64,000 nt of DNA from Panacagrimonas sp052387695 (lineage in GTDB: Bacteria; Pseudomonadota; Gammaproteobacteria; Nevskiales; Nevskiaceae). Location: positions 31,755-95,754 of the forward strand of contig JBQTIX010000059.1 in assembly GCA_052387695.1 (NCBI GenBank), given 5' to 3'. Of this stretch, positions 25,734 through 34,200 are shown one piece after another; position 1 is the stretch's first letter, and each line of letters starts with the position of its first letter. Under the pieces are notes generated by a model. The model had not been told where the DNA came from. It saw nothing but the letters and a program-made list of their open reading frames with translations, and ran no database searches. The position numbers and the translations under genes are program-made.

Positions 25734-26768
25734 ATGCGACTCCGTTTCCAAATGGCGCGGACGCTCGTCATCGCCAGCGTAGCGGGTGTGCTCGCCGGTC
25801 TGCCGCTGACGGTAATGGCGCTGGACGAGAGCCTGGGGCCGCGTGGCGAGCTGGGTCCGGCCCGGATGTTCAGCGTGGACTCCATTTCGGGCACCGCCCA
25901 TGTCATTCGACGGGGTTCGCCGATCCTGCTGCAACGCGGTTATCTGGTGTTCAACGGCGAGACGATGGAAGTTCGCGAGGACTCGCGGCTCCGGCTGTTT
26001 CTCGGGCCGTTCGGGACGCTGGAAATGGGGGCGGGGCAGTTGACGGCTTCGAAGGTGCCGGCGGCGCCCTGGGCCCGGGATCTGGACACGCGGCTTCAAC
26101 TCGACCGTGGGGATCTTCGCTTGCAGTGGAAGCCGGAACCCGGCAAGAACTGGCCGCTGGCGATCGGGGTTGGCGACTGGATCGCGCGTGTGGGAAGTGG
26201 CGAGCATTTCTTTCACGTTGCCGACGGCGGCGTCTCGGTCTGCAATCTGCTGGGCACGATGGAGGTGACGGATACCAACGACCCCGCGGTCAGCCTTGCC
26301 GTCGCCCAGGACAGCTGCCTGCAGGTGCATCCCGGCCAAGCGAAGGTGGTGGCGATGCCCGCCGACCCCTGGACCCTGGGGTTCGGTCAGGATCCCGACG
26401 CGACGATCACTGCGGAGGCCCCGGCTGCCGGATCGACGGTGCTGCCGGAGCCAGCCGTCCCGCCGGTGATCGTCGGCCAGGGCAATGTCGCGACGATCTA
26501 CTCCCAACCCGACGCGCCGGCCGAGCCAACGTCCGAGTGGCTGATCAATGTGATCAGCGTGCGCGACCCTGCGCAGGCCGATCAGCATGCCAAGACCCTG
26601 GTTGCAGCAGGATTCCGGGCAAGAGTGCGAGCGGAAACCGTGCGCGGACAACCCTCCTACCGCGTGGTCGTGTCCGGTATCACTGACGGTGCGGCGGCCA
26701 ACGGCATCGCGCAACAACTGCAAGGGCGCCTGGGCTTCACCGACGCGTGGGCGTTGCAACGCAACTGA
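25734..26768 (+). CDS. Exported FecR-like and SPOR-domain protein
   Basis: A 344-residue protein with an N-terminal signal or anchor (VIASVAGVLAGLPLTVMAL). A region of about 45-150 resembles the FecR fold (GTAHVIRRGSPILLQRGYLV, then GETMEVREDSRLRLFL). A Pro/Ala linker follows, then a C-terminal SPOR domain from about residue 269 (WLINVISVRDPAQ...ADQHAKTLVAAGF). SPOR domains bind denuded septal peptidoglycan, suggesting an envelope or division-site role. The combination with a FecR-like part is uncommon. ATG 25734 is chosen; ATG 25752 is also possible. Confidence 0.72.
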   Translation: MRLRFQMARTLVIASVAGVLAGLPLTVMALDESLGPRGELGPARMFSVDSISGTAHVIRRGSPILLQRGYLVFNGETMEVREDSRLRLFLGPFGTLEMGAGQLTASKVPAAPWARDLDTRLQLDRGDLRLQWKPEPGKNWPLAIGVGDWIARVGSGEHFFHVADGGVSVCNLLGTMEVTDTNDPAVSLAVAQDSCLQVHPGQAKVVAMPADPWTLGFGQDPDATITAEAPAAGSTVLPEPAVPPVIVGQGNVATIYSQPDAPAEPTSEWLINVISVRDPAQADQHAKTLVAAGFRARVRAETVRGQPSYRVVVSGITDGAAANGIAQQLQGRLGFTDAWALQRN

Positions 26769-26778
26769 AAGTTCATCG

Positions 26779-26902
26779 TCGGTCGGTTCAAGCCGAAGGC
26801 GGAACCGACGGGGTCCCACCGCACGAGAGCCGTTTCCGGCCGGCGCATGTCGGCTCCGGCCACGAAAAGCCGGTGGCCTTGAGCCGACCTGGACCCGACC
26901 GA
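26779..26902. repeat. Composite hairpin intergenic repeat, copy 4
   Basis: Two outer hairpins in inverse order: GTCGGTTCAAGCCGAAGGCGG-type arm (26780-26809) and GTCGGCTCCGGCC...GGCCTTGAGCCGACC (about 26849-26889), with GGACCCGACCGAC at the right edge. It fills the gap between two convergent genes and may terminate both. Confidence 0.65.
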
Positions 26903-26909
26903 CCGTTCG

Positions 26910-28628
26910 TCAATGCGGCAGGCGCAGCCCGATCTCGGTGATGCGTTGACCTTCCATCCGTTTGACCACCAGCTCCATGTCGCCCAGCCGCAGGCGGTCG
27001 CCGATGACCGGCTTGGGCACCACGGTTTCGAAGAACTGCGCGACCGACCGACCGGTGGCCGCGTCCGGCAGGTCGATTCCGTAGGCTTCGTAGAGCGCCG
27101 TGGTCGGTGCCGCGGGATCGATCCGGAATTCGCCGAAGAATCGCTGCTCGGCGGCCTGCGATTCCGGCTTGACCCGCGCCTGGAACAGGCCGTCCAGCCC
27201 CGGCAGTTCGTCCTGCGAGGCAAGCAGGGAGATGTAATCGCCCGCGCGTAACTGGCCCCACTGGCGATAGCTGATGATCTTGCCGCGTCGCGCGATGCAG
27301 ACGATCCGGGAGACGTCGGCGATCGGCAGCTGTCGCGACTTGAGGCCGATCAGGGGCGACGATTCACCGACACGGTAGCTGACGATCTCGTAGCCCTGCG
27401 TGCCAGGCAGGTCGAAATCCAGCCGGTTGACGACCGTTCCGGCGGCCGGCAGTTGCAGGCCAAGCACGCGGGCGGCGGGCGCCAGGGTCCAGCCCTGCAG
27501 CACCAGCGAAACCAGCACGATGAAGAAGGCGATGTTGAAGAACAGATCGGCATGCGCGACGCCCGCCAGCACTGGAAAGGTCGCCAGCACGATCGGCACC
27601 GATCCGCGCAATCCGACCCAGGCCATGAAAGCCTGCTCGCGCAGCGGCAGGCGGAACGGCACCAGCGACACGAATACCGCGACCGGCCGCGCCAGGAGCG
27701 CCAGCATGAGCGCGATGAGCAGTCCGTCGCGAGCCACCGGCAACAGCTCCGAGGGCGTCACCAGCAGTCCCAGGATCACGAACATGCCGATCTGCGCACA
27801 CCAGGCGATGCCGTCGTGAAAGCGGCGGATGCCGGCATAGGCCCGAACCCGGCGGTTGCCGAGAACGATGCCTGCGAGATAGGCCGCAAGGAATCCGCTG
27901 CCTTCCAGCGAAGCCGCGAAGCCAAAGATCAGCAGGCCGCTGAAGAAGGCCATGATCGGGTACAGCGACTCGCTCAGTTCCAGGCGGTTGAGCGACCACA
28001 CCAGCAGGCGCCCGCCGCCGTAGCCGATCAGCGCGCCCAGACCCATCTGGCGCACGAACAGCAGCACCGAGTCGATCGCTGCAAACTCCTCCGGCATCAT
28101 CAGGTATTCGAGCAGCGCGATGGTCAGGAACACCGCCATCGGATCGTTGGCGCCGGACTCTATTTCCAGCACCGAGGTCACGCGCTCGTTGAGATGCACG
28201 GCGTTGGTGTGCAGCAGCGAGAACACGGCAGCCGCGTCGGTCGAACCCACGATCGCGCCGATCAACAGGCCCTCCGCCCAGCTCAGATCCAGCAGCCAGG
28301 CTGCGAAGAAGCCGGTGATGCCGGCGGTGATCAGCACGCCGACCGTGGACATGCTCAGCGCCGGCCGCAGCCCGACCCGGAACATCGCCAGCTTGGTACG
28401 CATGCCACCGTCGAACAGGATGACCGACAGCGCCGCGGTGCCGGCCAGATTGGCCAGGCCGAAGTCGTTGAAGATCAGACCGCCCGGACCGTCCTGGCCC
28501 GCCAGCATCCCGACGATCAGGAACACCAGCAGCAGCGGCACGCCCAGGCGTGGCGTGATGACCGTGGCCAGGATGCTGGTGATGAACAGCGCCCCGGCAA
28601 CGAAGATCAACTGGTTGGTGAATTCCAC
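26910..28628 (-). CDS. Potassium/proton antiporter (NhaP2/CvrA type)
   Basis: A 572-residue CPA1 cation/proton antiporter with about twelve membrane segments (LLVFLIVGMLAGQDGPGG, then DGGMRTKLAMFR). The conserved IVGSTDAAAVFSLL and ESGANDPMAVFLT carry the acidic ion-binding residues. A cytoplasmic RCK_C/TrkA-C domain (about 390-480) and a CorC/HlyC-like end follow, as in NhaP2. It is expected to export K+ during stress. Convergent with the SPOR gene. Confidence 0.9.
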   Translation of the reverse strand: MEFTNQLIFVAGALFITSILATVITPRLGVPLLLVFLIVGMLAGQDGPGGLIFNDFGLANLAGTAALSVILFDGGMRTKLAMFRVGLRPALSMSTVGVLITAGITGFFAAWLLDLSWAEGLLIGAIVGSTDAAAVFSLLHTNAVHLNERVTSVLEIESGANDPMAVFLTIALLEYLMMPEEFAAIDSVLLFVRQMGLGALIGYGGGRLLVWSLNRLELSESLYPIMAFFSGLLIFGFAASLEGSGFLAAYLAGIVLGNRRVRAYAGIRRFHDGIAWCAQIGMFVILGLLVTPSELLPVARDGLLIALMLALLARPVAVFVSLVPFRLPLREQAFMAWVGLRGSVPIVLATFPVLAGVAHADLFFNIAFFIVLVSLVLQGWTLAPAARVLGLQLPAAGTVVNRLDFDLPGTQGYEIVSYRVGESSPLIGLKSRQLPIADVSRIVCIARRGKIISYRQWGQLRAGDYISLLASQDELPGLDGLFQARVKPESQAAEQRFFGEFRIDPAAPTTALYEAYGIDLPDAATGRSVAQFFETVVPKPVIGDRLRLGDMELVVKRMEGQRITEIGLRLPH

Positions 28629-28681
28629 GCTATTAGATATTCAGGGTCCGGTGGTTGCGGAAGGTAAGTTTGCCCATCGGT

Positions 28682-29479
28682 TCAGGGTGTCGCGGAAAAC
28701 CCGCTCGATCCCGCCGTCAGCAGGTCGACAAAGATCGGGTGCAGCTTGGGGGTTGCCGCCAGGATATGCCCGGTCAACATCGGGTCGGGCTGGCCGTAGA
28801 TTTCCGACACCATGCCGCCAGCCTCCTGCACCAGCACGATGCCGGCCGCGATATCCCAGGGCTTGAGGTTCAGTTCCCAGAACGCATCGAGCCGACCCGC
28901 CGCCACGTAAGCCAGGTCCAGTGCCGCGGAGCCGGCGCGGCGCACACCCGCGGTGTTGGCGACCACGTTGCGCAGCATGGGAATGTAGGCGTCCAGGTTG
29001 ACCGCGCGGATCGGCACACCGGTGCCGATCAGGGCCTGGTCCATGTCCTTGCAGCCGCTGACTCTCAGCTTGCGGTTGTTGAGCGTGGCGCCGGCACCGC
29101 GACTGGCGATGTACAGATCCTGGGTGCAGGGCGCGTAGATCACGCCGTGTTCCAGCCGTCCCTTCACGGAAATGCCGATCGACACCGCGAAGTGCGGGAA
29201 GCCGTGCAGGAAGTTGGTGGTGCCATCGAGCGGATCGACAATCCACATCACCTCGTTGTCACCGATCTGCCCGCCTTCCTCGCCGAGGATGGCGTGCTGC
29301 GGGTAGGCCTTGTGGATGGTCTTGATGATCTCGGACTCGGCGCCGCGATCGACCTGGGTGACAAAGTCGTTGCGGCCCTTCTTCTCCACCTGGAGCTGAG
29401 GCACACGATCCACGTGGCGCATGATGAAGTTGCCCGCGCTGCGCGCGGCCGAGACGGCGATGTTGATGAGGGGATGCAT
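28682..29479 (-). CDS. suhB: Inositol-1-monophosphatase family protein
   Basis: A 265-residue Mg2+-dependent phosphatase; E. coli SuhB also acts in rRNA antitermination. Metal-binding motifs are ILGEEGG near residue 67 and WIVDPLDGTTNFLHGFP near residue 82, and the C-terminal WDIAAGIVLVQEAGG completes the signature. ATG 29479 (MHPLINIAVSAARSAGNF) is the family-like start and lies three bases from a large palindrome. trmJ is transcribed in the opposite direction. Confidence 0.95.
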   Translation of the reverse strand: MHPLINIAVSAARSAGNFIMRHVDRVPQLQVEKKGRNDFVTQVDRGAESEIIKTIHKAYPQHAILGEEGGQIGDNEVMWIVDPLDGTTNFLHGFPHFAVSIGISVKGRLEHGVIYAPCTQDLYIASRGAGATLNNRKLRVSGCKDMDQALIGTGVPIRAVNLDAYIPMLRNVVANTAGVRRAGSAALDLAYVAAGRLDAFWELNLKPWDIAAGIVLVQEAGGMVSEIYGQPDPMLTGHILAATPKLHPIFVDLLTAGSSGFSATP

Positions 29480-29482
29480 GCG

Positions 29483-29579
29483 GCAGTTTCCGGTGTCCGG
29501 TTTCCGGTTTCCAGTTACGAAGCACAGAATCATGGTTCCTGCTGCGTTTGGAAACTGGAAACTGGACACCGGAAACTGC
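29483..29579. repeat. Long inverted repeat between suhB and trmJ
   Basis: Arms of 31 bases at 29483-29513 and 29549-29579 are complementary apart from two mismatches, with a 35-base loop. Both arms are built of GGAAACTGG/GGACACCGG-like units. The element begins three bases beyond the suhB start codon, and its loop contains the ATG that appears to start trmJ, so the right arm is translated. Confidence 0.85.
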
Positions 29580-30320
29580 TTTCCCCGCATTCACGTCGTA
29601 CTGGTCGCGACCCGCCACCCCGGCAATATCGGCGCGGCCGCGCGCGCGATGATGACAATGGGCCTGACCCGGCTGCGACTGGTGCGGCCGCGCCGATTCC
29701 CGGACGTGGAGGCCACCGAGCGCGCCAGCGGCGCGGCCGGCGTGCTCGAATCGGCGCAGATTTTCGAGACCCTGGAAGACGCGGTCGCCGACTGCGCGTG
29801 GGTGGTTGCGACCTCCGCGCGGCCGCGGCATCTGGGCGACGAGCCGATGACGCCGCCCGAGGCCGCGCAGCGCTTGATCGAAGCCGCCACTGACGCGGAC
29901 GTGGCTCTGGTTTTCGGCACCGAGCGGACCGGTCTGACCAATGCCGAGCTGGATCACTGCCACGCCCGCACCCTGATCCCGTCCAACCCGGAATACGGCG
30001 TGCTCAACATCGCCGCCGCGGTGCAGGTTTACGCCTGGGAACTGCGCAAACGGGCGATCACCGCGCCGCCAAAAGTTTCAGACAAGACCGACCATCCCTG
30101 GTACGCGCCACCCAGCCACGAGCAGATGGAGCACTACTACGAGCACCTGCAGCGGGTGCTGCTCGCGACCGGTTTTCTGGACCCGGCCAACCCGCGCCTG
30201 CTGATGCGGCGTCTGCGCCAGTTCTACAACCGCGCGCGGCCGGACAGCAACGAGTTGAACATCCTTCGCGGCGTCCTCTCGTCGGTCGAGACGCCCAAAC
30301 GCCGAACCCGCGCCCCATAA
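29532..30320 (+). CDS. trmJ: tRNA (cytidine/uridine-2'-O-)-methyltransferase
   Basis: SPOUT-family enzyme methylating the ribose at tRNA position 32. VLVATRHPGNIGAAARAMMTMG, ALVFGTERTGLTNAEL and IPSNPEYGVLNIAAAVQVYAWE-type motifs carry the SAM knot. The catalytic domain starts at about residue 20. No ATG, GTG or TTG occurs in frame between 29532 and that domain, so the start must be ATG 29532 within the palindrome loop. About 16 N-terminal residues are then encoded by repeat sequence. Earlier in-frame ATGs would read through suhB. 262 residues. Confidence 0.92.
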   Translation: MVPAAFGNWKLDTGNCFPRIHVVLVATRHPGNIGAAARAMMTMGLTRLRLVRPRRFPDVEATERASGAAGVLESAQIFETLEDAVADCAWVVATSARPRHLGDEPMTPPEAAQRLIEAATDADVALVFGTERTGLTNAELDHCHARTLIPSNPEYGVLNIAAAVQVYAWELRKRAITAPPKVSDKTDHPWYAPPSHEQMEHYYEHLQRVLLATGFLDPANPRLLMRRLRQFYNRARPDSNELNILRGVLSSVETPKRRTRAP

Positions 30321-30350
30321 TTTGGTGAGTCACCCTTCGTCTGACCGCCC

Positions 30351-30716
30351 GTGAACCCTGTGCTGATTGCGCTGCTCGTGTTGAATCTGATCGCACTTCT
30401 ATTTCTGTCCGGGCGCTATGCCCGCGTCCGGCGCGCGCTGATGGATCTGCGCGACCGCGGCGAGCGGCTCGCCAGCGCTGCGCCCCTGCCGTCGGGTTTC
30501 GAAAAGATGGCCGCCGACGGCGCACCGGTCATTGTCATCAGCATCCTCAACCCGATGGAACTGGCCGCGCAGAAACACTGGGTCGCCGGCACGCTCGGAC
30601 GCATCAGCCCCGCCCTGGTACGCAAGATCGTGTACCAGGAGGCGCTCAAGATCGTCAGTCAGGAACTGCCCAAGTACGGGGTGGTGGCAGAGGTCAGGGT
30701 GGTGGGCAGTGCCTGA
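30351..30716 (+). CDS. Conserved-looking small membrane-anchored protein, unknown
   Basis: A 121-residue protein with one N-terminal membrane segment (VLIALLVLNLIALLFLSG) followed by a basic stretch and a soluble part with VIVISILNPMELAAQKHW and a C-terminal region ending EVRVVGSA. The GTG start at 30351 is 30 bases after trmJ. Its stop overlaps the start of the next gene, so the two are probably co-translated. I do not recognise the family. Confidence 0.7.
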   Translation: MNPVLIALLVLNLIALLFLSGRYARVRRALMDLRDRGERLASAAPLPSGFEKMAADGAPVIVISILNPMELAAQKHWVAGTLGRISPALVRKIVYQEALKIVSQELPKYGVVAEVRVVGSA

Positions 30717-31149
30717 AGCCCTGCTCGCGCTGCTGATCTTCATCGCCACCCTGGGGCTCGCGGTCGCGCTCGTTCGCGTGTCGGATCATCTGGGCTCGCT
30801 GGGCAGGGCGTTGACGCGGGCCGAGCTGCGGCGGTCCGAGTCCGAGCGGCTGCAACAGGCCGAGCAGCGCATCGTCGAAGCCCAGCGCATGGCCGAGTAT
30901 GCGGTCGCCGGCGGCACCGAGCTGGTACGCGCGGTGCACCGGGGGATCGCGGCAATCCCTTTCAGCGTGCTCGAAGCCATTCCTGTCACCCGCGATACCG
31001 CCCGTGTCGTGCGCAAAACCCATGACCTGATCTCGGATGCGGTCTACGGCACGATCAAGGGGGTCAACCGCGGCATCGGCGTGGGGGTTCGGCTGGGCCT
31101 GACCCGTGGAGATCAGGCAAATTCAGGGCCGCCCCAAAATCGGTTGTAG
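30709..31149 (+). CDS. Membrane-anchored protein, unknown
   Basis: A 146-residue protein with an N-terminal membrane segment (ALLALLIFIATLGLAVALV), a charged probable coiled coil (LTRAELRRSESERLQQAEQRI) and an amphipathic C-terminal half (DLISDAVYGTIKGVNRGIG). The GTG at 30709 overlaps the preceding stop. The last five or so codons run into the downstream repeat. Together with the preceding gene it looks like a two-protein envelope unit; no function can be assigned. Confidence 0.65.
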   Translation: MPEALLALLIFIATLGLAVALVRVSDHLGSLGRALTRAELRRSESERLQQAEQRIVEAQRMAEYAVAGGTELVRAVHRGIAAIPFSVLEAIPVTRDTARVVRKTHDLISDAVYGTIKGVNRGIGVGVRLGLTRGDQANSGPPQNRL

Positions 31150-31246
31150 GTCGGTTCAAGCCGAAGGCGGAACCGACACTGCGCGCCCTCGATGGAGGGC
31201 GCAGTCGGGTCCGCCCGCGAAAAGCCGCGGGCTTGACCCGACCTAC
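31145..31246. repeat. Composite hairpin intergenic repeat, copy 5 (complete)
   Basis: The clearest copy: TAGGTCGGTTC-AAGCCGAAGGCG-GAACCGAC, then a central hairpin ACTGCGCGCCCTC-GATG-GAGGGCGCAGT, then CGGGTCCGCCCGCG...CGGGCTTGACCCGACCTA. Outer ends are inverted TAGGTCGG/CCGACCTA. It separates two convergent genes and its left edge overlaps the stop of the upstream one. Confidence 0.8.
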
Positions 31247-31257
31247 CTGCATCGTCG

Positions 31258-34200
31258 TTAAGGCAGCGGACCAACCGGCGTCGGCAGACCGGCGTTCACG
31301 CCGAACTCCAGAAGGCCAGCAAATGATTCGTGCGCGCCCATGTCCGGTGCGCTGCCGGTCCAGCGGGTCAGGAAGTTGGGGATGGCGGTGCCGGCGTCAC
31401 GGCCCGGGCTGTTGGCCTCGAGTGCGAAGAAGCCCCTGCGGGTAGCGGGATCCAAGCCCCAGTCCGGGACGAACACGGGTTCCTGCGTCACCGCGTGCGA
31501 CTCGTCGCCAAGGGGAAAATTGCTGTCGCCCAGAATCAGGTCGTAGTCGAACGCGCTGTCCTCGGAGCTGAATGAACCGAGGCTCCGCACACCGCTGACG
31601 AGCATGATGTTGTTGAGCGTGCGCACGCTGCGCAGACGGTTCACCTCGTTGAACGTGTGCAGGAAGACCGACGGCGGTGAGCCTTCTCCCGACCTGGGTC
31701 GGAGCGCGGTGTTGTTGAACACGTAGAGGCGCCCGCCACCCCAATCGGTTGTGCCGGACCCGACGCGCCGGTATTTGAGGAAGGATCCGCCGCGGCTGTT
31801 GGCCGGGCCGGAGGACACCGAGTGGCTCAGGTTTTTCCAGATATAGAGGGGCCCGCCCTGCACCGGCGCAATGCCGAACGTCTGGTAGACCTTGTCGAGA
31901 TAGTTGCCCCAGATGCGCACGTTGCGGTTGCCGCCTTCCGACTCGATGCCATCGTCGCGGCAGTGCGAGATGTAGTTGCCGTAGATGTCGGAATCCCGGT
32001 TGGGGAATCCCGAGTTGGAAAAGTTGCCCAACTCGCCCATCGAGTCGTTGAAGTAATGGGCGTCGTCCGAGTAGATCTCGTTGTACCGCACGACGATTCC
32101 GCCGAGCGAGTTGAGCAGCGAGATCGCCTGCGGGCCATTGGGATGTTCCTTGCCGTTGTTGAGTTCCTCCCAGCTGTTGGCGGTGGTGCTGGGGTGGTGC
32201 AGACGGTTGCGCTGGATGCTGATCCGCGATACCGAGGTGTTGTCCCCCGCATACACCGCCGAATCGAGATTGCGCCCGAACCGGGGGTCGGTGGCGGATG
32301 CGCTGCCCCAGGCGCTGACGTCGTTGTGCTCGATCACGATGTCGCTCAGAGCACCGACGCCGGTATTGCCGATACGAATGGCGTGCATGCGGGCACCCAG
32401 CAAGGTCAATCCCCGGACGATCACATGGCTGCCCTGGATCACGACGTTATGGTCGTGTCGCTTGCCCACGTCGATGGTTGCAGTGGCCCCCGGGGCGGCG
32501 GTGTACAGCACGTAACCGTCTGCCGAACCGGACTGGGTGATGACCAGGGGCTCAGTGGAATTCGCCGGCAGTTCTACGGTGGTGGCGATGGGATAGCCGT
32601 TGCTCCAGGTCGTGGCCTGGATCGTTCTCCGGGTTCCGTCGTCCAGGGTCAAGCGGATGTCGTAACGCTGTCCCGGAATCAGGTGCACCAGGCTGCCGCG
32701 GTATTCGAACTGGCGCGCGTCGAACCATAACGGCAGTCCTTCCTGCCAGTCGGCTTCGTTGCTGGGTCGGAACTCGAGCCGGGCGCCGTCGGTGCCGGGC
32801 GCGGGTGCCGGCGCCGTCCAGTAGAGGCCGATGCTCTCGTAGGTCGGGACGGCTCGCAGCTCGCCCGTTTCCACATTGACGAGCTGGAAATTGACGCTCG
32901 CGGTGTTGGAGCCGGTGCTGCTGTTGCCCGCGGTATCGCGGATGGCGTCCGCCCGGACGCTGACCAGCACCGTTCCGCTGGCGGTCATGCCTTCGACCGA
33001 GACCACGTACAGGTCGTCCGATCCGGAAACCTCGACGCGGGTCGCTCCGGCGTTGCCGTTGAGTTCGACATCGTCGGCGTCGAACGAGGTCGTCCCCTCG
33101 TCGAATCGGACGCTGAAGCGGATCAGGGGAATCGTCGTCGGGTTGAGTTGGCCACTCGCGAGCGTCACGGTGACGGTCGGACCGGTGCGGTCGATGTCGT
33201 AGGCGGTGCCGCCGGTAAAATTGCCGTTGCCGCTGCCCTCGCCGCCGAGCGGCAGCGACGTCGTCGTGCTGAGAATGCTGTCGTCGTCCCTGAGATCGAG
33301 CCTCAGGTTGCCGCTGCCGGTGCCGGTCGCGACGCTGACGCGGTATCCGGATCCGCTGCCGCTGACCTCCGTGATACGGGCACCCGTGATGCCGGTTGCC
33401 TCGATCGCGAAGTCGTTGTTGTCGACGCCGGTCACCGACTCGTCGAAGCTGACGCTGAACTGCACCGTGGCCAGGTGGGTCGGGCTTGGATCGAGGCGAC
33501 CGATGTCGAGCACGAGCGGAGCCGGGGACGTTGGTGGCGGAGGCGGAAGTGGAGGCGGAGGTGGAGGAGGCGGTACCTCGAACACCACCGTCGCCGGTGG
33601 GGACGCGGTGCTGTCGTTGCCGACGGCGTCCTGGATCGCTGCGGGGCGCAGGCGGACGACCACCGTGCCGGCTCCACTCATGCCGGATATCGCAAGCCCG
33701 TAGGTGCTGCCCGAGCCCGTGACCATGGCGATGCTCGCCCCTGCGCTGCCGCCGACCTCAACATCGTCGGCCGTGAATTGGGTGGTCGGCTCGCTGAACT
33801 GCACTTCAAAGTGGATCGGCGCAATCAGCGTCGGGTCATCCTGCGTGCTGGCCACGCGCAGGCCTGCCGTCGGGCCGATCCGGTCCACGCTATAGACCGC
33901 ACCAGTGGCGAAGCTGCCATTGTTCGCGCCCGCTCCACCCAGGGGCAGCAGGCTGCTGAGGCTGGTGATGCTGTCGTTGTCGGTCAGGTTCAGGCCTAGC
34001 GTGCCCTCGCCGGTGCCGGCATTGACCGTGACGGTGTAGCTGGCGCCGCTGCCGGCGACGGTCGCCACGCTGCTGTCGGACAGGCCAGTGGATGCGAGCT
34101 GGAAATCGCTTGCGTCGACGCCCGTCACGGCCTGGTTGAATCCCACGGTGAAGCGCAGCATGGCCGCGTTGCTCGGGCTGGGATCGGTGCGGGTGATCGC

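Noticed and set aside
27453..28667. 404-codon plus-strand frame opposite the K+/H+ antiporter
   Set aside because: His/Gln/Arg-rich antisense shadow; the antiporter on the minus strand has clear membrane and ion-binding motifs.
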